From NCBI GenBank assembly GCA_965248815.1, contig CBDFKK010000006.1, positions 1-64,000 of the forward strand: a stretch of DNA of 64,000 nt, in the 5' to 3' direction. Positions within the stretch are counted from its first letter, which is position 1, and each line of letters begins with the position of its first letter. Of this stretch, positions 57,113 through 64,000 are shown piece after piece. Origin of the DNA: CBDFKK01 sp965248815. Lineage in GTDB: Bacteria; Pseudomonadota; Alphaproteobacteria; SMXP01. The position numbers and the translations under genes were made by a program. The notes under the pieces were generated by a model that had not been told where the DNA came from, searched no databases, and saw nothing but the letters and a program-made list of their open reading frames with translations.

Positions 57113-58210
57113 ATGGCTGACACCACAACGACAAACTATAGTTTCACCAAGCCCGAAGTCGGCGCATCGAACGATACGTGGGGCGGCAAGCTCAATACAA
57201 ATTGGGATGACTTGGACACTCTGATTGCGTCCATTGAAGCCAACAATTGGGTGACGGCCGCGCGCATCGCGGCTAATGCCGTGGGCAGTTCCGAAATCGC
57301 GGCTAATGCCGTGGGCAGTTCCGAAATCGCGGCAAACGCTGTGAGGTCGTCGGAACTGGCCGCAAACTCGGTGATTGCGGCGGCCATTGCATCGGGAGCG
57401 GTTGGTCAATCGGAAATTGCTAGCGGCGCCGTGCATCAGGCCGAGCTCAATACGGCAGTGCAGATCAGGGGCTTTGGTGTCTCCGGTGGTGCCGCGTTCA
57501 TCACAGACGCGGGATCGTATGCTTTTCTTCCGGTGCCCCATTGGCATGAGGCATCAGCAACATACGATGTAATGAATTATGGAAGCAGCCCGTTGGTTTT
57601 GCCGGAACACCCAATAGACCCTATTGTAGCTAGTGGCCCTCGAACAGCTGGTTCTGGACACATAAGATTTAATACTCGGTACGTCCAATCATCGCCGCCC
57701 TACGATCTCGGTGATGGTGACGTTTGCGGCTTCATTTATGCCGAAGTCGATCGGCATGGCGCCATTCTCTCTTACTCAATTTGTGAAGATCCTCCTTGGG
57801 CCTACAACGGACCAACCAAATGTCGTGCGGACTACGTGAGCAAAGATGGGCGCAAATTTGTGAAGGATCGCGCTTGTTGCTTTGCGGATGTGACAGCCGG
57901 GCGAATTAGCATGAAGGAGTATCTATTCGAAAATCCGATTGAGTTGATTGAAATTACACAAGAGCGCAAGCAGCAGGATATGAATCTTGTTCCGTCTCCG
58001 CTCGTTCACAAGAAGAAAACCAACCGCCGCAGCATTGTCCTGTTGGACCCCATGGCGCCGTTGACAGACCGCATTGTCCAAGGTGCCTGTAAGGAAGGGG
58101 ATACCGACCTCGCGGATGCCTTTGATCGCGGAATGATCAAGGTCGACAACATGGGACTAAATCGGTGCGGCCCGTCTGGAATTACACAGGTCAATTACTC
58201 GTTGCAATAA
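57113..58210 (+). CDS. Tail fibre-type protein with repeats
   Basis: 365 aa. The first 35 residues (TTNYSFTKPEVGASNDTWGG, KLNTNWDDLDTLI) are the conserved head-binding opening of many phage tail fibres. A trimer-type repeat region follows (ARIAANAVGSSEIAANAVGS, SEIAANAVRSSELAANSVIA), coded by an almost perfect 30-bp tandem repeat near 57275-57335. The remainder (HWHEASATYDVMNYGSSPLV, CGFIYAEVDRHGAILSYSIC) is a globular receptor-binding candidate with several Cys. Overlaps the next gene by one base. Confidence 0.78.
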   Translation: MADTTTTNYSFTKPEVGASNDTWGGKLNTNWDDLDTLIASIEANNWVTAARIAANAVGSSEIAANAVGSSEIAANAVRSSELAANSVIAAAIASGAVGQSEIASGAVHQAELNTAVQIRGFGVSGGAAFITDAGSYAFLPVPHWHEASATYDVMNYGSSPLVLPEHPIDPIVASGPRTAGSGHIRFNTRYVQSSPPYDLGDGDVCGFIYAEVDRHGAILSYSICEDPPWAYNGPTKCRADYVSKDGRKFVKDRACCFADVTAGRISMKEYLFENPIELIEITQERKQQDMNLVPSPLVHKKKTNRRSIVLLDPMAPLTDRIVQGACKEGDTDLADAFDRGMIKVDNMGLNRCGPSGITQVNYSLQ

Positions 58211-59730
58211 TGCCCTTAAGTAAACCGCTCAGATTGCCTGTTGGCGTGAGAAAGAACTCAACCGAGTATTCAACACAAGGTTGGGTTGACGGGAATTTTA
58301 TGCGCTTCAAGGACGGCTGGCCGGAAACGATTGGCGGCTGGAAGCACTTGGAAGGCTCCAGTATTGACGGCATTTGCCGGTCGATTTGGTTCGGGCGTGA
58401 CGACTCGCTCAACGCTTATGTCGTCTACGGCACCGAGAACGGCCTGTATGGCGTTCGCAGTGGCACAGAGAAAGACATCACGCCAGCCGGGTTCTCCGCA
58501 GGCGGACAGCGCATCATCTTGGGAACGGGTTATGGCGTCGGCACCTATGGCACGGGTGACTATGGGGTTGACCGCTCGGCCTATGCGACGATCGGGCAGC
58601 AAGTCGCGCTGGTGTGGTCGATGTATACGAGTTGGGGCGATGATGAGCTGATCGTATGCCCGACTCTCGGCAGCATCTATTCCTGGGGTTTCGACTTCAA
58701 CACGCCAACTGTTGTAGCGGTTGTTGCCAATGCGCCGACTGGAAATCTTGGCGTGATGGTGACCGCAGAGCAGCACGTCGTAGCCCTGGGGGCGTCGAAC
58801 GACTTTCTTAAAATCAAATGGGCGAGCCAGGGCAACAAGACCCTATGGACACCGGCGGCGACGAATACGGCAGGTGAGTGGAATCTTGCGGAAGGAAATA
58901 TCATTCGCTCTTGGCGCAAGGCGCAGGATGGGCTCTATCTCGTCTGGACGGATAGCGTTCTGTATACGATGCAATATGTCGGCTATCCCGACGTTTACGT
59001 ATTCCGTGACCTGGTGAGCAACACAGGCTGCATTAGTCAAATGGCTGTGGCCGATGTCGGCGGCACGATATATTGGATGGGCGAGACGAATTTCTGGATG
59101 TGGCGCGGCGGTCGTCCGCGGGCAATGATTTGCCCACTGGAGCGTGACATCTTTGACGGTATCGACGGCGTCAATAAGCGCAAGGTCTGTGCTGGTATCA
59201 ACAAAGAGTTTCATGAAATCTGGTGGTTCTATCCTGCGGACGGTCAAGAGGAACCGGACAAGCTAGTTATCTACAATTACGAAGACGGGTCTTGGTCTGG
59301 TCCATATGACATGGCGCGCACGGCAATGACTATAGACGCCGAATTGAATATGCCTCTGGCAGCTTCGGCTGTGACTAACAAGATTTACGAGCACGAGAAC
59401 GGCGAGGATGAAGACGGCACACCGATGACGACGGCCTATATCAAAGCGCCGCCCATGGAAGAAAAGAATGGCGAACGGACGCTGCGCGCGAGCGAGATCA
59501 TTCCTGACTTTATGGCGACCAATGGCTGTCAGATTGAGCTTGAGGGTAAGCTTTATCCAAAGGGTGCCGCGCGTACTTATGGGCCGTTCACCTTTGGCAA
59601 CTCCACGACACGTAAGCCGTTCAAAGCGAATGCTCGTCAATTTGCGATCACGCACCGCAGTCACCCAAGCGGCGGGTTTTTCCGTGTGCAGGACACGCGA
59701 TTTAGATACGGACTTGGAGGGGAACGCTAA
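58210..59730 (+). CDS. Tail/DNA-stabilisation protein (P22 gp10-like beta-propeller)
   Basis: 506 aa with many W/G-rich beta repeats (GWVDGNFMRFKDGWPETIGG, GTYGTGDYGVDRSAYATIGQ, WSMYTSWGDDELIVCPTLGS, DGLYLVWTDSVLYTMQYVGY). The N-RF-DG-PE--GG opening is shared by P22 gp10-like and related podovirus tail-hub proteins. These close the portal after packaging and carry the fibres. Length agrees with the family. Its stop overlaps the next start (TAATG). Confidence 0.78.
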   Translation: MPLSKPLRLPVGVRKNSTEYSTQGWVDGNFMRFKDGWPETIGGWKHLEGSSIDGICRSIWFGRDDSLNAYVVYGTENGLYGVRSGTEKDITPAGFSAGGQRIILGTGYGVGTYGTGDYGVDRSAYATIGQQVALVWSMYTSWGDDELIVCPTLGSIYSWGFDFNTPTVVAVVANAPTGNLGVMVTAEQHVVALGASNDFLKIKWASQGNKTLWTPAATNTAGEWNLAEGNIIRSWRKAQDGLYLVWTDSVLYTMQYVGYPDVYVFRDLVSNTGCISQMAVADVGGTIYWMGETNFWMWRGGRPRAMICPLERDIFDGIDGVNKRKVCAGINKEFHEIWWFYPADGQEEPDKLVIYNYEDGSWSGPYDMARTAMTIDAELNMPLAASAVTNKIYEHENGEDEDGTPMTTAYIKAPPMEEKNGERTLRASEIIPDFMATNGCQIELEGKLYPKGAARTYGPFTFGNSTTRKPFKANARQFAITHRSHPSGGFFRVQDTRFRYGLGGER

Positions 59731-59957
59731 TGTTTCTGCCCAATGCCCCGCAGCGCTATGACCCCAATGATTTGCAAGACGTCTTCAATGAACTGATGCG
59801 CGAGGACAAGCGCAATCAGAAAATTGATCAAGACATCGTTGTGCTTGGCGCCGGAGCGAGTATACAGGCGCGGCGCATTGTTTTGGTGAGCGCGGACGGC
59901 ACGCAGTACAAGCTGCAAGTCAGCAATGCAGGCGTATTATCGGCGGTGGCGATATGA
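59730..59957 (+). CDS. Small virion-region protein
   Basis: 75 aa: helical start (PQRYDPNDLQDVFNELMRED) and two beta strands (ARRIVLVSADGTQYKLQVSN). Resembles the small coiled-coil anchors next to podovirus tail genes but no firm family. Overlaps both neighbours (TAATG, ATGA). Confidence 0.55.
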   Translation: MFLPNAPQRYDPNDLQDVFNELMREDKRNQKIDQDIVVLGAGASIQARRIVLVSADGTQYKLQVSNAGVLSAVAI

Positions 59958-60382
59958 CACGCGATTTGACAATTGAGCACATTCAGCCGGAGCGCGTTCG
60001 CAGCATTTGGTACGTCATTAAGCCCATGCTTGAAAGCGTGCTTAAGCGCGTGCCGATCGACGCGATCTTGGAGGATATCTATCACCAGATCATGACCAAG
60101 CACGTGCATTTGTTCATCTCAAAGCATGGTGGATGGATCTCTGGGGTCTACGTGTTTGAGTTTTTCGAAATGTACGGCAAGAGCAACATGCGGGTTTGGC
60201 TGGCATACCACGACCGGAAAATCGATGGCCGCACGATTGCCGATTTCTGGCCCTGTGTTGTTGGAATTGCGAAGGAAAACAATTGCCATCGCATTGTCGC
60301 TGAGAGCCCCCGCGCATTCAACAAAGTGGTTCCCGAATTATTACCGCGGCAAACGCTGTTCGTGGCTGACTTGGGAGGTTAG
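59954..60382 (+). CDS. GNAT-like phage protein
   Basis: 142 aa: RVRSIWYVIKPMLESVLKRV, HVHLFISKHGGWISGVYVFE, RVWLAYHDRKIDGRTIADFW, IAKENNCHRIVAESPRAFNK. The strand-helix order resembles the acetyltransferase-like proteins encoded among podovirus internal-virion genes, but the acetyl-CoA loop (Q/R-x-x-G-x-G/A) is not evident. Catalytic activity is doubtful. Confidence 0.5.
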   Translation: MTRDLTIEHIQPERVRSIWYVIKPMLESVLKRVPIDAILEDIYHQIMTKHVHLFISKHGGWISGVYVFEFFEMYGKSNMRVWLAYHDRKIDGRTIADFWPCVVGIAKENNCHRIVAESPRAFNKVVPELLPRQTLFVADLGG

Positions 60383-60386
60383 TGCC

Positions 60387-61223
60387 ATGTCCGGACTATT
60401 CGGTGGCGGCGAGCAGAAAACAACTACTGAAGTCAAATTGCCCGAGCACATCGAGCGGGGCAGCCGAGAGATCTTCAACCGCGCACAAGACTTGGTTTAC
60501 AACACGCCCTATCAAGTCTACGAAGGTCCACGCACGGCCGCTCCGGTGGGCAATCAATCGCTAGCATGGGATCTGTTCGCGCGAAACGCAACGGCCGCAG
60601 CCCCGTCCTATATCAATCCCGCAATCCAGCGCGGCACGGAATTCATGGACAATCCCGGTCAGGACATCGGGGCCTTTATGAATCCGTATGAAGATCAAGT
60701 CGTGCAGAAAGTAATCGCGGACATGAGCCGGGTGCGGGATATCGATGCGCAAAAGCTTGCGAGTGCCAAAGCATTGGGCGGGGCTTATGGCGGCGCACGC
60801 CATGGCGTGCAAGAGGCAGAGCAAACCCGCGACTATTACGACCGTCTCGGCGCCAATCTGTCAAACTTACGTCGTCACGGCTATCTGGATGCGTTCGGCA
60901 TGGCGTCCGAAAGTCAAGGCCGCAGGCTAGATGCGGCTCGGACGGGCACGGACTATTACCGCACGACACAAGATCAGAACCGGGCCGATGCGGAGAGTCT
61001 GGCGACGGCTGGGGCCCAGGAACGGGCTATTGAGCAACAGAGGCTCGATCGCGCGGCGGCTGATTGGGAGAAACTTTACAACATGCCGTTTGACCGGATC
61101 AATTTCCTGACCAACACACTTGCGGGCATCCCATACGGCCAAACCGAAAAATCCACGACAAAACTTCCTGGTGATATCGCCGGCGGCATTGCCAAGCTCC
61201 TGATGAGCGCTGCCGCATTTTGA
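60387..61223 (+). CDS. Putative internal virion/ejection protein 1
   Basis: 278 aa. Gly-rich start (MSGLFGGGEQKTTTEVKLPE), then long helices (DLVYNTPYQVYEGPRTAAPV, AIQRGTEFMDNPGQDIGAFM NPYED region, ASAKALGGAYGGARHGVQEA). The NPY---V segment and small-residue-rich helices are common in podovirus proteins that leave the head with the DNA and line the periplasmic channel. Assignment rests on composition and on position after the tail genes. Confidence 0.58.
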   Translation: MSGLFGGGEQKTTTEVKLPEHIERGSREIFNRAQDLVYNTPYQVYEGPRTAAPVGNQSLAWDLFARNATAAAPSYINPAIQRGTEFMDNPGQDIGAFMNPYEDQVVQKVIADMSRVRDIDAQKLASAKALGGAYGGARHGVQEAEQTRDYYDRLGANLSNLRRHGYLDAFGMASESQGRRLDAARTGTDYYRTTQDQNRADAESLATAGAQERAIEQQRLDRAAADWEKLYNMPFDRINFLTNTLAGIPYGQTEKSTTKLPGDIAGGIAKLLMSAAAF

Positions 61224-61237
61224 GGGAATTAGTCGTT

Positions 61238-62173
61238 ATGCCGATAAGAACCATCCCGCCAGCAAACGGTATGCCGGTTTGGCAGGCACCAACGCCGGAG
61301 CCAGAATTGCCGCGGCGCAAGAAAATCATGGATGCGCTGGCCGGCATTGCATTGGCGTTCAGCCCCGATGCTGGCGTTGAGGATGTCGTGGCGGCTCAAG
61401 GCAACAGTGCCAGCCAGCGCCGTGAACGGATGAAGACGGCCCGCGAGAGGAAACTTGAAGAATACAACATGCGGCTAGCGGCTTGGAAAAATCAGAATGA
61501 TCAAGCCAACGAGCAAAGGCGCATTCGCATAGCGCAATTGAATGCGGACACGTCTCGTATCGCCGCGAATGCGAATGCGAACCGGCCAATTATGGGTGGC
61601 CCCGGATCAGTTCCATACAGTGCGCAAGGAGACCCCCTGGGAGACCAGGTTCCGTTTAAACCTCCAACACTAACTGGGCTGAACTTTAAGGATTTGAATG
61701 CGGCATACGAGGAAGCTGCCAAACGGTATTCGGTTAAGCCCGATGACTTTAAAGTCAACATGAAGCCGGAAAAGCAGGCGTTATTTGAACGTGTCTACCA
61801 GCAAGTTTTGCAAAATACGCGCTCCGAAGTAGACGCATTAAATCAAGCGTTGTCTGCGATCGGCCTTGATCCGCTGGACCCGAGCAAAACGCCGTTTGCT
61901 GGGCAAGAGGAATTTGGGCTTGGTTCGTTGGGTGCTTTTTGGCCCGGAACTCAGACAGAAGACTATCCGCAGTTATCCGACATCCCGAATCGCACACAAG
62001 TCGCTGCGCCCGATCGCGTCCCGCCCGGTTCGGCAGGTGGGCCAGACATTGCGGCACAATTGGGACTCACTCCAGAGGAAGTCAATTCCATGCCGGAAAA
62101 CGTGAGGCTTGAAATCCCAACCGGTAGCGGCGTCATGTACATCAAGGAGAACGGGGTTTTGCGACCTCTGTAA
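61238..62173 (+). CDS. Putative internal virion/ejection protein 2
   Basis: 311 aa. Pro-rich start, one hydrophobic stretch (IMDALAGIALAFSPDAGVED), a long basic coiled coil (RRERMKTARERKLEEYNMRL, AAWKNQNDQANEQRRIRIAQ) and a C-terminal part of unknown fold ending VMYIKENGVLRPL. Lies between ejection-type genes; no family recognised. Start at the ATG 61238 after GAGGGAATTAG. Confidence 0.55.
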   Translation: MPIRTIPPANGMPVWQAPTPEPELPRRKKIMDALAGIALAFSPDAGVEDVVAAQGNSASQRRERMKTARERKLEEYNMRLAAWKNQNDQANEQRRIRIAQLNADTSRIAANANANRPIMGGPGSVPYSAQGDPLGDQVPFKPPTLTGLNFKDLNAAYEEAAKRYSVKPDDFKVNMKPEKQALFERVYQQVLQNTRSEVDALNQALSAIGLDPLDPSKTPFAGQEEFGLGSLGAFWPGTQTEDYPQLSDIPNRTQVAAPDRVPPGSAGGPDIAAQLGLTPEEVNSMPENVRLEIPTGSGVMYIKENGVLRPL

Positions 62174-62177
62174 TTGA

Positions 62178-64000
62178 ATGGTTGACTGGCGCATTGCTCC
62201 AGAGGAAGAAGCGGCACCTCCTCCGCCTAAATGGCGCGTTGTTCCAGAGGGCGAGCCAGCACCCGACGTTGCGCCTGCCTTACCAGCGCGACCCAGCCTA
62301 GGCGAACGGGCAGGCGCTCATTTCCAGCGTCAATTCTGGGGCGTTGACACACCGACCTATGGCCTCGGAAGCGAGCTTGCTATTAAGACGGCGGCGGGCG
62401 GAATGGAGCAGGCAACCGCCGAAGATTATCGTGCGCAGCAAAAGGCTTTTAACCAAGATCTCAATGAGCGGCAGCAACGGCTTTTGAGCATCGTCAAAGA
62501 TCCAGCAAAGCGTGCGGAGCTTCAACAGCGTTGGTCTCAAAATCGAAGAATTCGAGATGAGTTTGTTGAGCGACAAGCGCAAAAGGTTGAAGAAACCGGC
62601 CAGCAAAAGGCCACGGCGTCCGGAGAAAAACAGCAACGGATTCGTGAGCGCTTTGCGGCGTTGCCGGATGCGGAGGGTTTCCTTGAGAAAGGCGCGGTGG
62701 TTGCCGGTCATGTGGGCGCACTTCTAGCCCAACCTGAAAACTACATCCCGATCGGTTCTGGTGGTGCCACGGTGGCAAGACGCTTTGGCCGTGGAGCCTT
62801 GGCTGGCGGCGGTATTACGGCAGCGACCGAGCCAATCATTCAAGAAAGTGCCATGCAGCGTGGCGTACAGGATGAAGCTGACCTGGGCGCAGCCGCAATC
62901 AATATCGGCGCAAGCGGCGTTTTAGGAGGTGCATTGAATGTATTGCCGGGTGCTGGTCGCGCGATTGCTCGAAATGTTAGGCGTGTTCTGGCGAGACGCC
63001 GCAACGCACCCGAGGCAAGTATTTCAGATGCGGAAGTGGCTTCAGCCATACAGCAACCAGACGAAGAACTCAGCGCGCTTATTCAGCGCGAACGCCAGAC
63101 GCCGGAGGCCTCAGCCGAAAGAGTTAGTGCTCAGCCCACGGAGCGTGCGCCCGCCGTAGCAGATGAAGTCCCAATAAACACCGAAAGACTTGGTACGGAA
63201 GGGGAGCCTCCGTTAAGGGAACCCGTTGAGGGTGCGGAGGCTGCTGCCAGGGCAGCGCCGGAAGCCGAATTGACGTTAACCCCGAAGATGGCGAAGAAGC
63301 GCCGGGCGGTGCAGGGCGACGTGCTCGAATGGGGTGGAGTCCGTTATCGGATATCTGAGCTGCACGGTCGCAAGGGTCCGGTCGTGATGGAAGACGTTCG
63401 CGCCGGTGTCGAGCAGGTCTTTGAATCTCCTGCGCAATTTAAGAAAGAAACCGGTTATCAGCTCAACACGCGCAAGCTTGATGACATGGATCGTCGGCTC
63501 AAAGAGTTCGGCGATGAGAAGCAATATCCATCCCTGTCGGAACGCATTGCAAGCAATGGCGGGATACGGCGGATTGATGCGTACTCGGCATTGGGCGAAG
63601 GCGTTGTGCGCGGCTATGCCGAAGCGCCGGGGATGCGGCGAGTGTTTCAGAAGTCGGGACGGCCGGCGGACCAAATGCGTGAGGTCTTGGAGGCAGACGG
63701 CTATCTGCCTGAGAACTCGACGCTGAACGACATGTTTGAGTTGGTCGACCAGGATTTGGGTGCACGTGCAGCCGGTACGGAAAGCCGGGTCTATTTGCCG
63801 GGCGATCGGGAGCAGGTTGCCGAGATCCGGGCTGTAAAACAACAAGCCGCAGAGCGGCTAGAGCAAGCCCGCCTGCCGGTCTCAAGAGCGCGCGTCAATC
63901 AGCCGTCATTCGATCAGCAACAGGCTCGCATTCGGGAAGGCGCCACCAAAGCAGGTGACGTTCGAACCTGGGAAGCGCGAATGAACGAAGCGCTCGAGCA
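62178..64000 (+). CDS. Giant virion/ejection protein, 3'-partial at the window edge
   Basis: Open frame of at least 607 codons running past the end of the window without a stop. Opening MVDWRIAPEEEAAPPPPKWR, then a long charged coiled coil (LNERQQRLLSIVKDPAKRAE, DEFVERQAQKVEETGQQKAT). A hydrophobic, glycine-rich block follows at about 175-270 (EKGAVVAGHVGALLAQPENY, RGALAGGGITAATEPIIQES, GVLGGALNVLPGAGRAIARN), then an acidic linker and a further domain (RRAVQGDVLEWGGVRYRISE, IASNGGIRRIDAYSALGEGV). The layout matches the very large podovirus internal proteins that form the DNA-delivery channel and often carry enzymatic domains further on. ATG 4 nt after the previous stop. Confidence 0.75.
   Translation, partial: MVDWRIAPEEEAAPPPPKWRVVPEGEPAPDVAPALPARPSLGERAGAHFQRQFWGVDTPTYGLGSELAIKTAAGGMEQATAEDYRAQQKAFNQDLNERQQRLLSIVKDPAKRAELQQRWSQNRRIRDEFVERQAQKVEETGQQKATASGEKQQRIRERFAALPDAEGFLEKGAVVAGHVGALLAQPENYIPIGSGGATVARRFGRGALAGGGITAATEPIIQESAMQRGVQDEADLGAAAINIGASGVLGGALNVLPGAGRAIARNVRRVLARRRNAPEASISDAEVASAIQQPDEELSALIQRERQTPEASAERVSAQPTERAPAVADEVPINTERLGTEGEPPLREPVEGAEAAARAAPEAELTLTPKMAKKRRAVQGDVLEWGGVRYRISELHGRKGPVVMEDVRAGVEQVFESPAQFKKETGYQLNTRKLDDMDRRLKEFGDEKQYPSLSERIASNGGIRRIDAYSALGEGVVRGYAEAPGMRRVFQKSGRPADQMREVLEADGYLPENSTLNDMFELVDQDLGARAAGTESRVYLPGDREQVAEIRAVKQQAAERLEQARLPVSRARVNQPSFDQQQARIREGATKAGDVRTWEARMNEALE

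Overview
The window looks like an IS-riddled stretch of an alphaproteobacterial genome dominated by one podovirus-type phage genome and a second, near-identical but truncated copy of part of it. The assignment to Alphaproteobacteria is an inference: it rests on the GapR-like protein, the GTA-type holin and the style of the small phage genes. No rRNA gene, complete tRNA gene or CRISPR array is visible.

Region 1 (1-11847) is a patchwork of insertion sequences and stranded fragments. A 1,513-bp IS3-family element (called IS-A here) and a 1,231-bp IS3-family element (IS-B) occur again and again, whole, truncated, inverted or nested. Between them lie a broken NRPS adenylation/carrier fragment (733-2006), a piece of phage lysis module with a GTA-type holin (4297-5239), an intact TonB-dependent receptor (5240-7894) and a small phage-type membrane protein (10535-10777).

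Region 2 (11848-22405) is copy 1 of the phage replication-to-packaging segment: GapR-like protein, VRR-NUC nuclease, DnaA-domain-IV protein, replication proteins, HigBA toxin-antitoxin, a tRNA-Gly 3'-end sequence, a frameshifted tyrosine recombinase, DnaA-box arrays, small terminase, RyR-domain protein and a large terminase cut by IS-A.

Region 3 (22406-31112) holds a complete IS-A, then a stranded chromosomal-looking patch (truncated ArnT-like glycosyltransferase, a broken proteasome-like Ntn hydrolase next to a Panacea-like protein, a lipoprotein, restriction-modification-like remnants, an RHH protein), a truncated IS-B, and a second IS-A that carries a third IS3-family element (IS-C) with a 3-bp target duplication.

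Region 4 (31113-64000) reads as one continuous phage genome. From left to right it has leftward small genes, a tRNA-Ser 5' half, an integrase with overlapping excisionase-like gene, a RecA-like ATPase with a RecE-like nuclease, a PL-type promoter, a nuclease lipoprotein, an S24 repressor, a three-operator PR region and a Cro-like gene. Next comes the second copy of the replication-to-packaging segment (39297-50408), which is intact and carries an extra DNA adenine methyltransferase. It ends with the virion genes: P22-like portal, scaffold, a 4 x 56-bp hairpin repeat, N4 gp56-like major capsid protein, adaptor, tail fibre, P22 gp10-like tail protein, ejection-type proteins and a giant protein that runs off the window. 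Early genes (PL, PR) are controlled by a lambda-like switch with a shared 13-bp operator; replication, packaging and head genes follow rightward, mostly with 4-bp start/stop overlaps.

Almost every change of content in the left 31 kb falls exactly at an IS-A or IS-B end, and genes are cut there. This is either real IS-driven rearrangement or an assembly path through 1.2-1.5-kb repeats.
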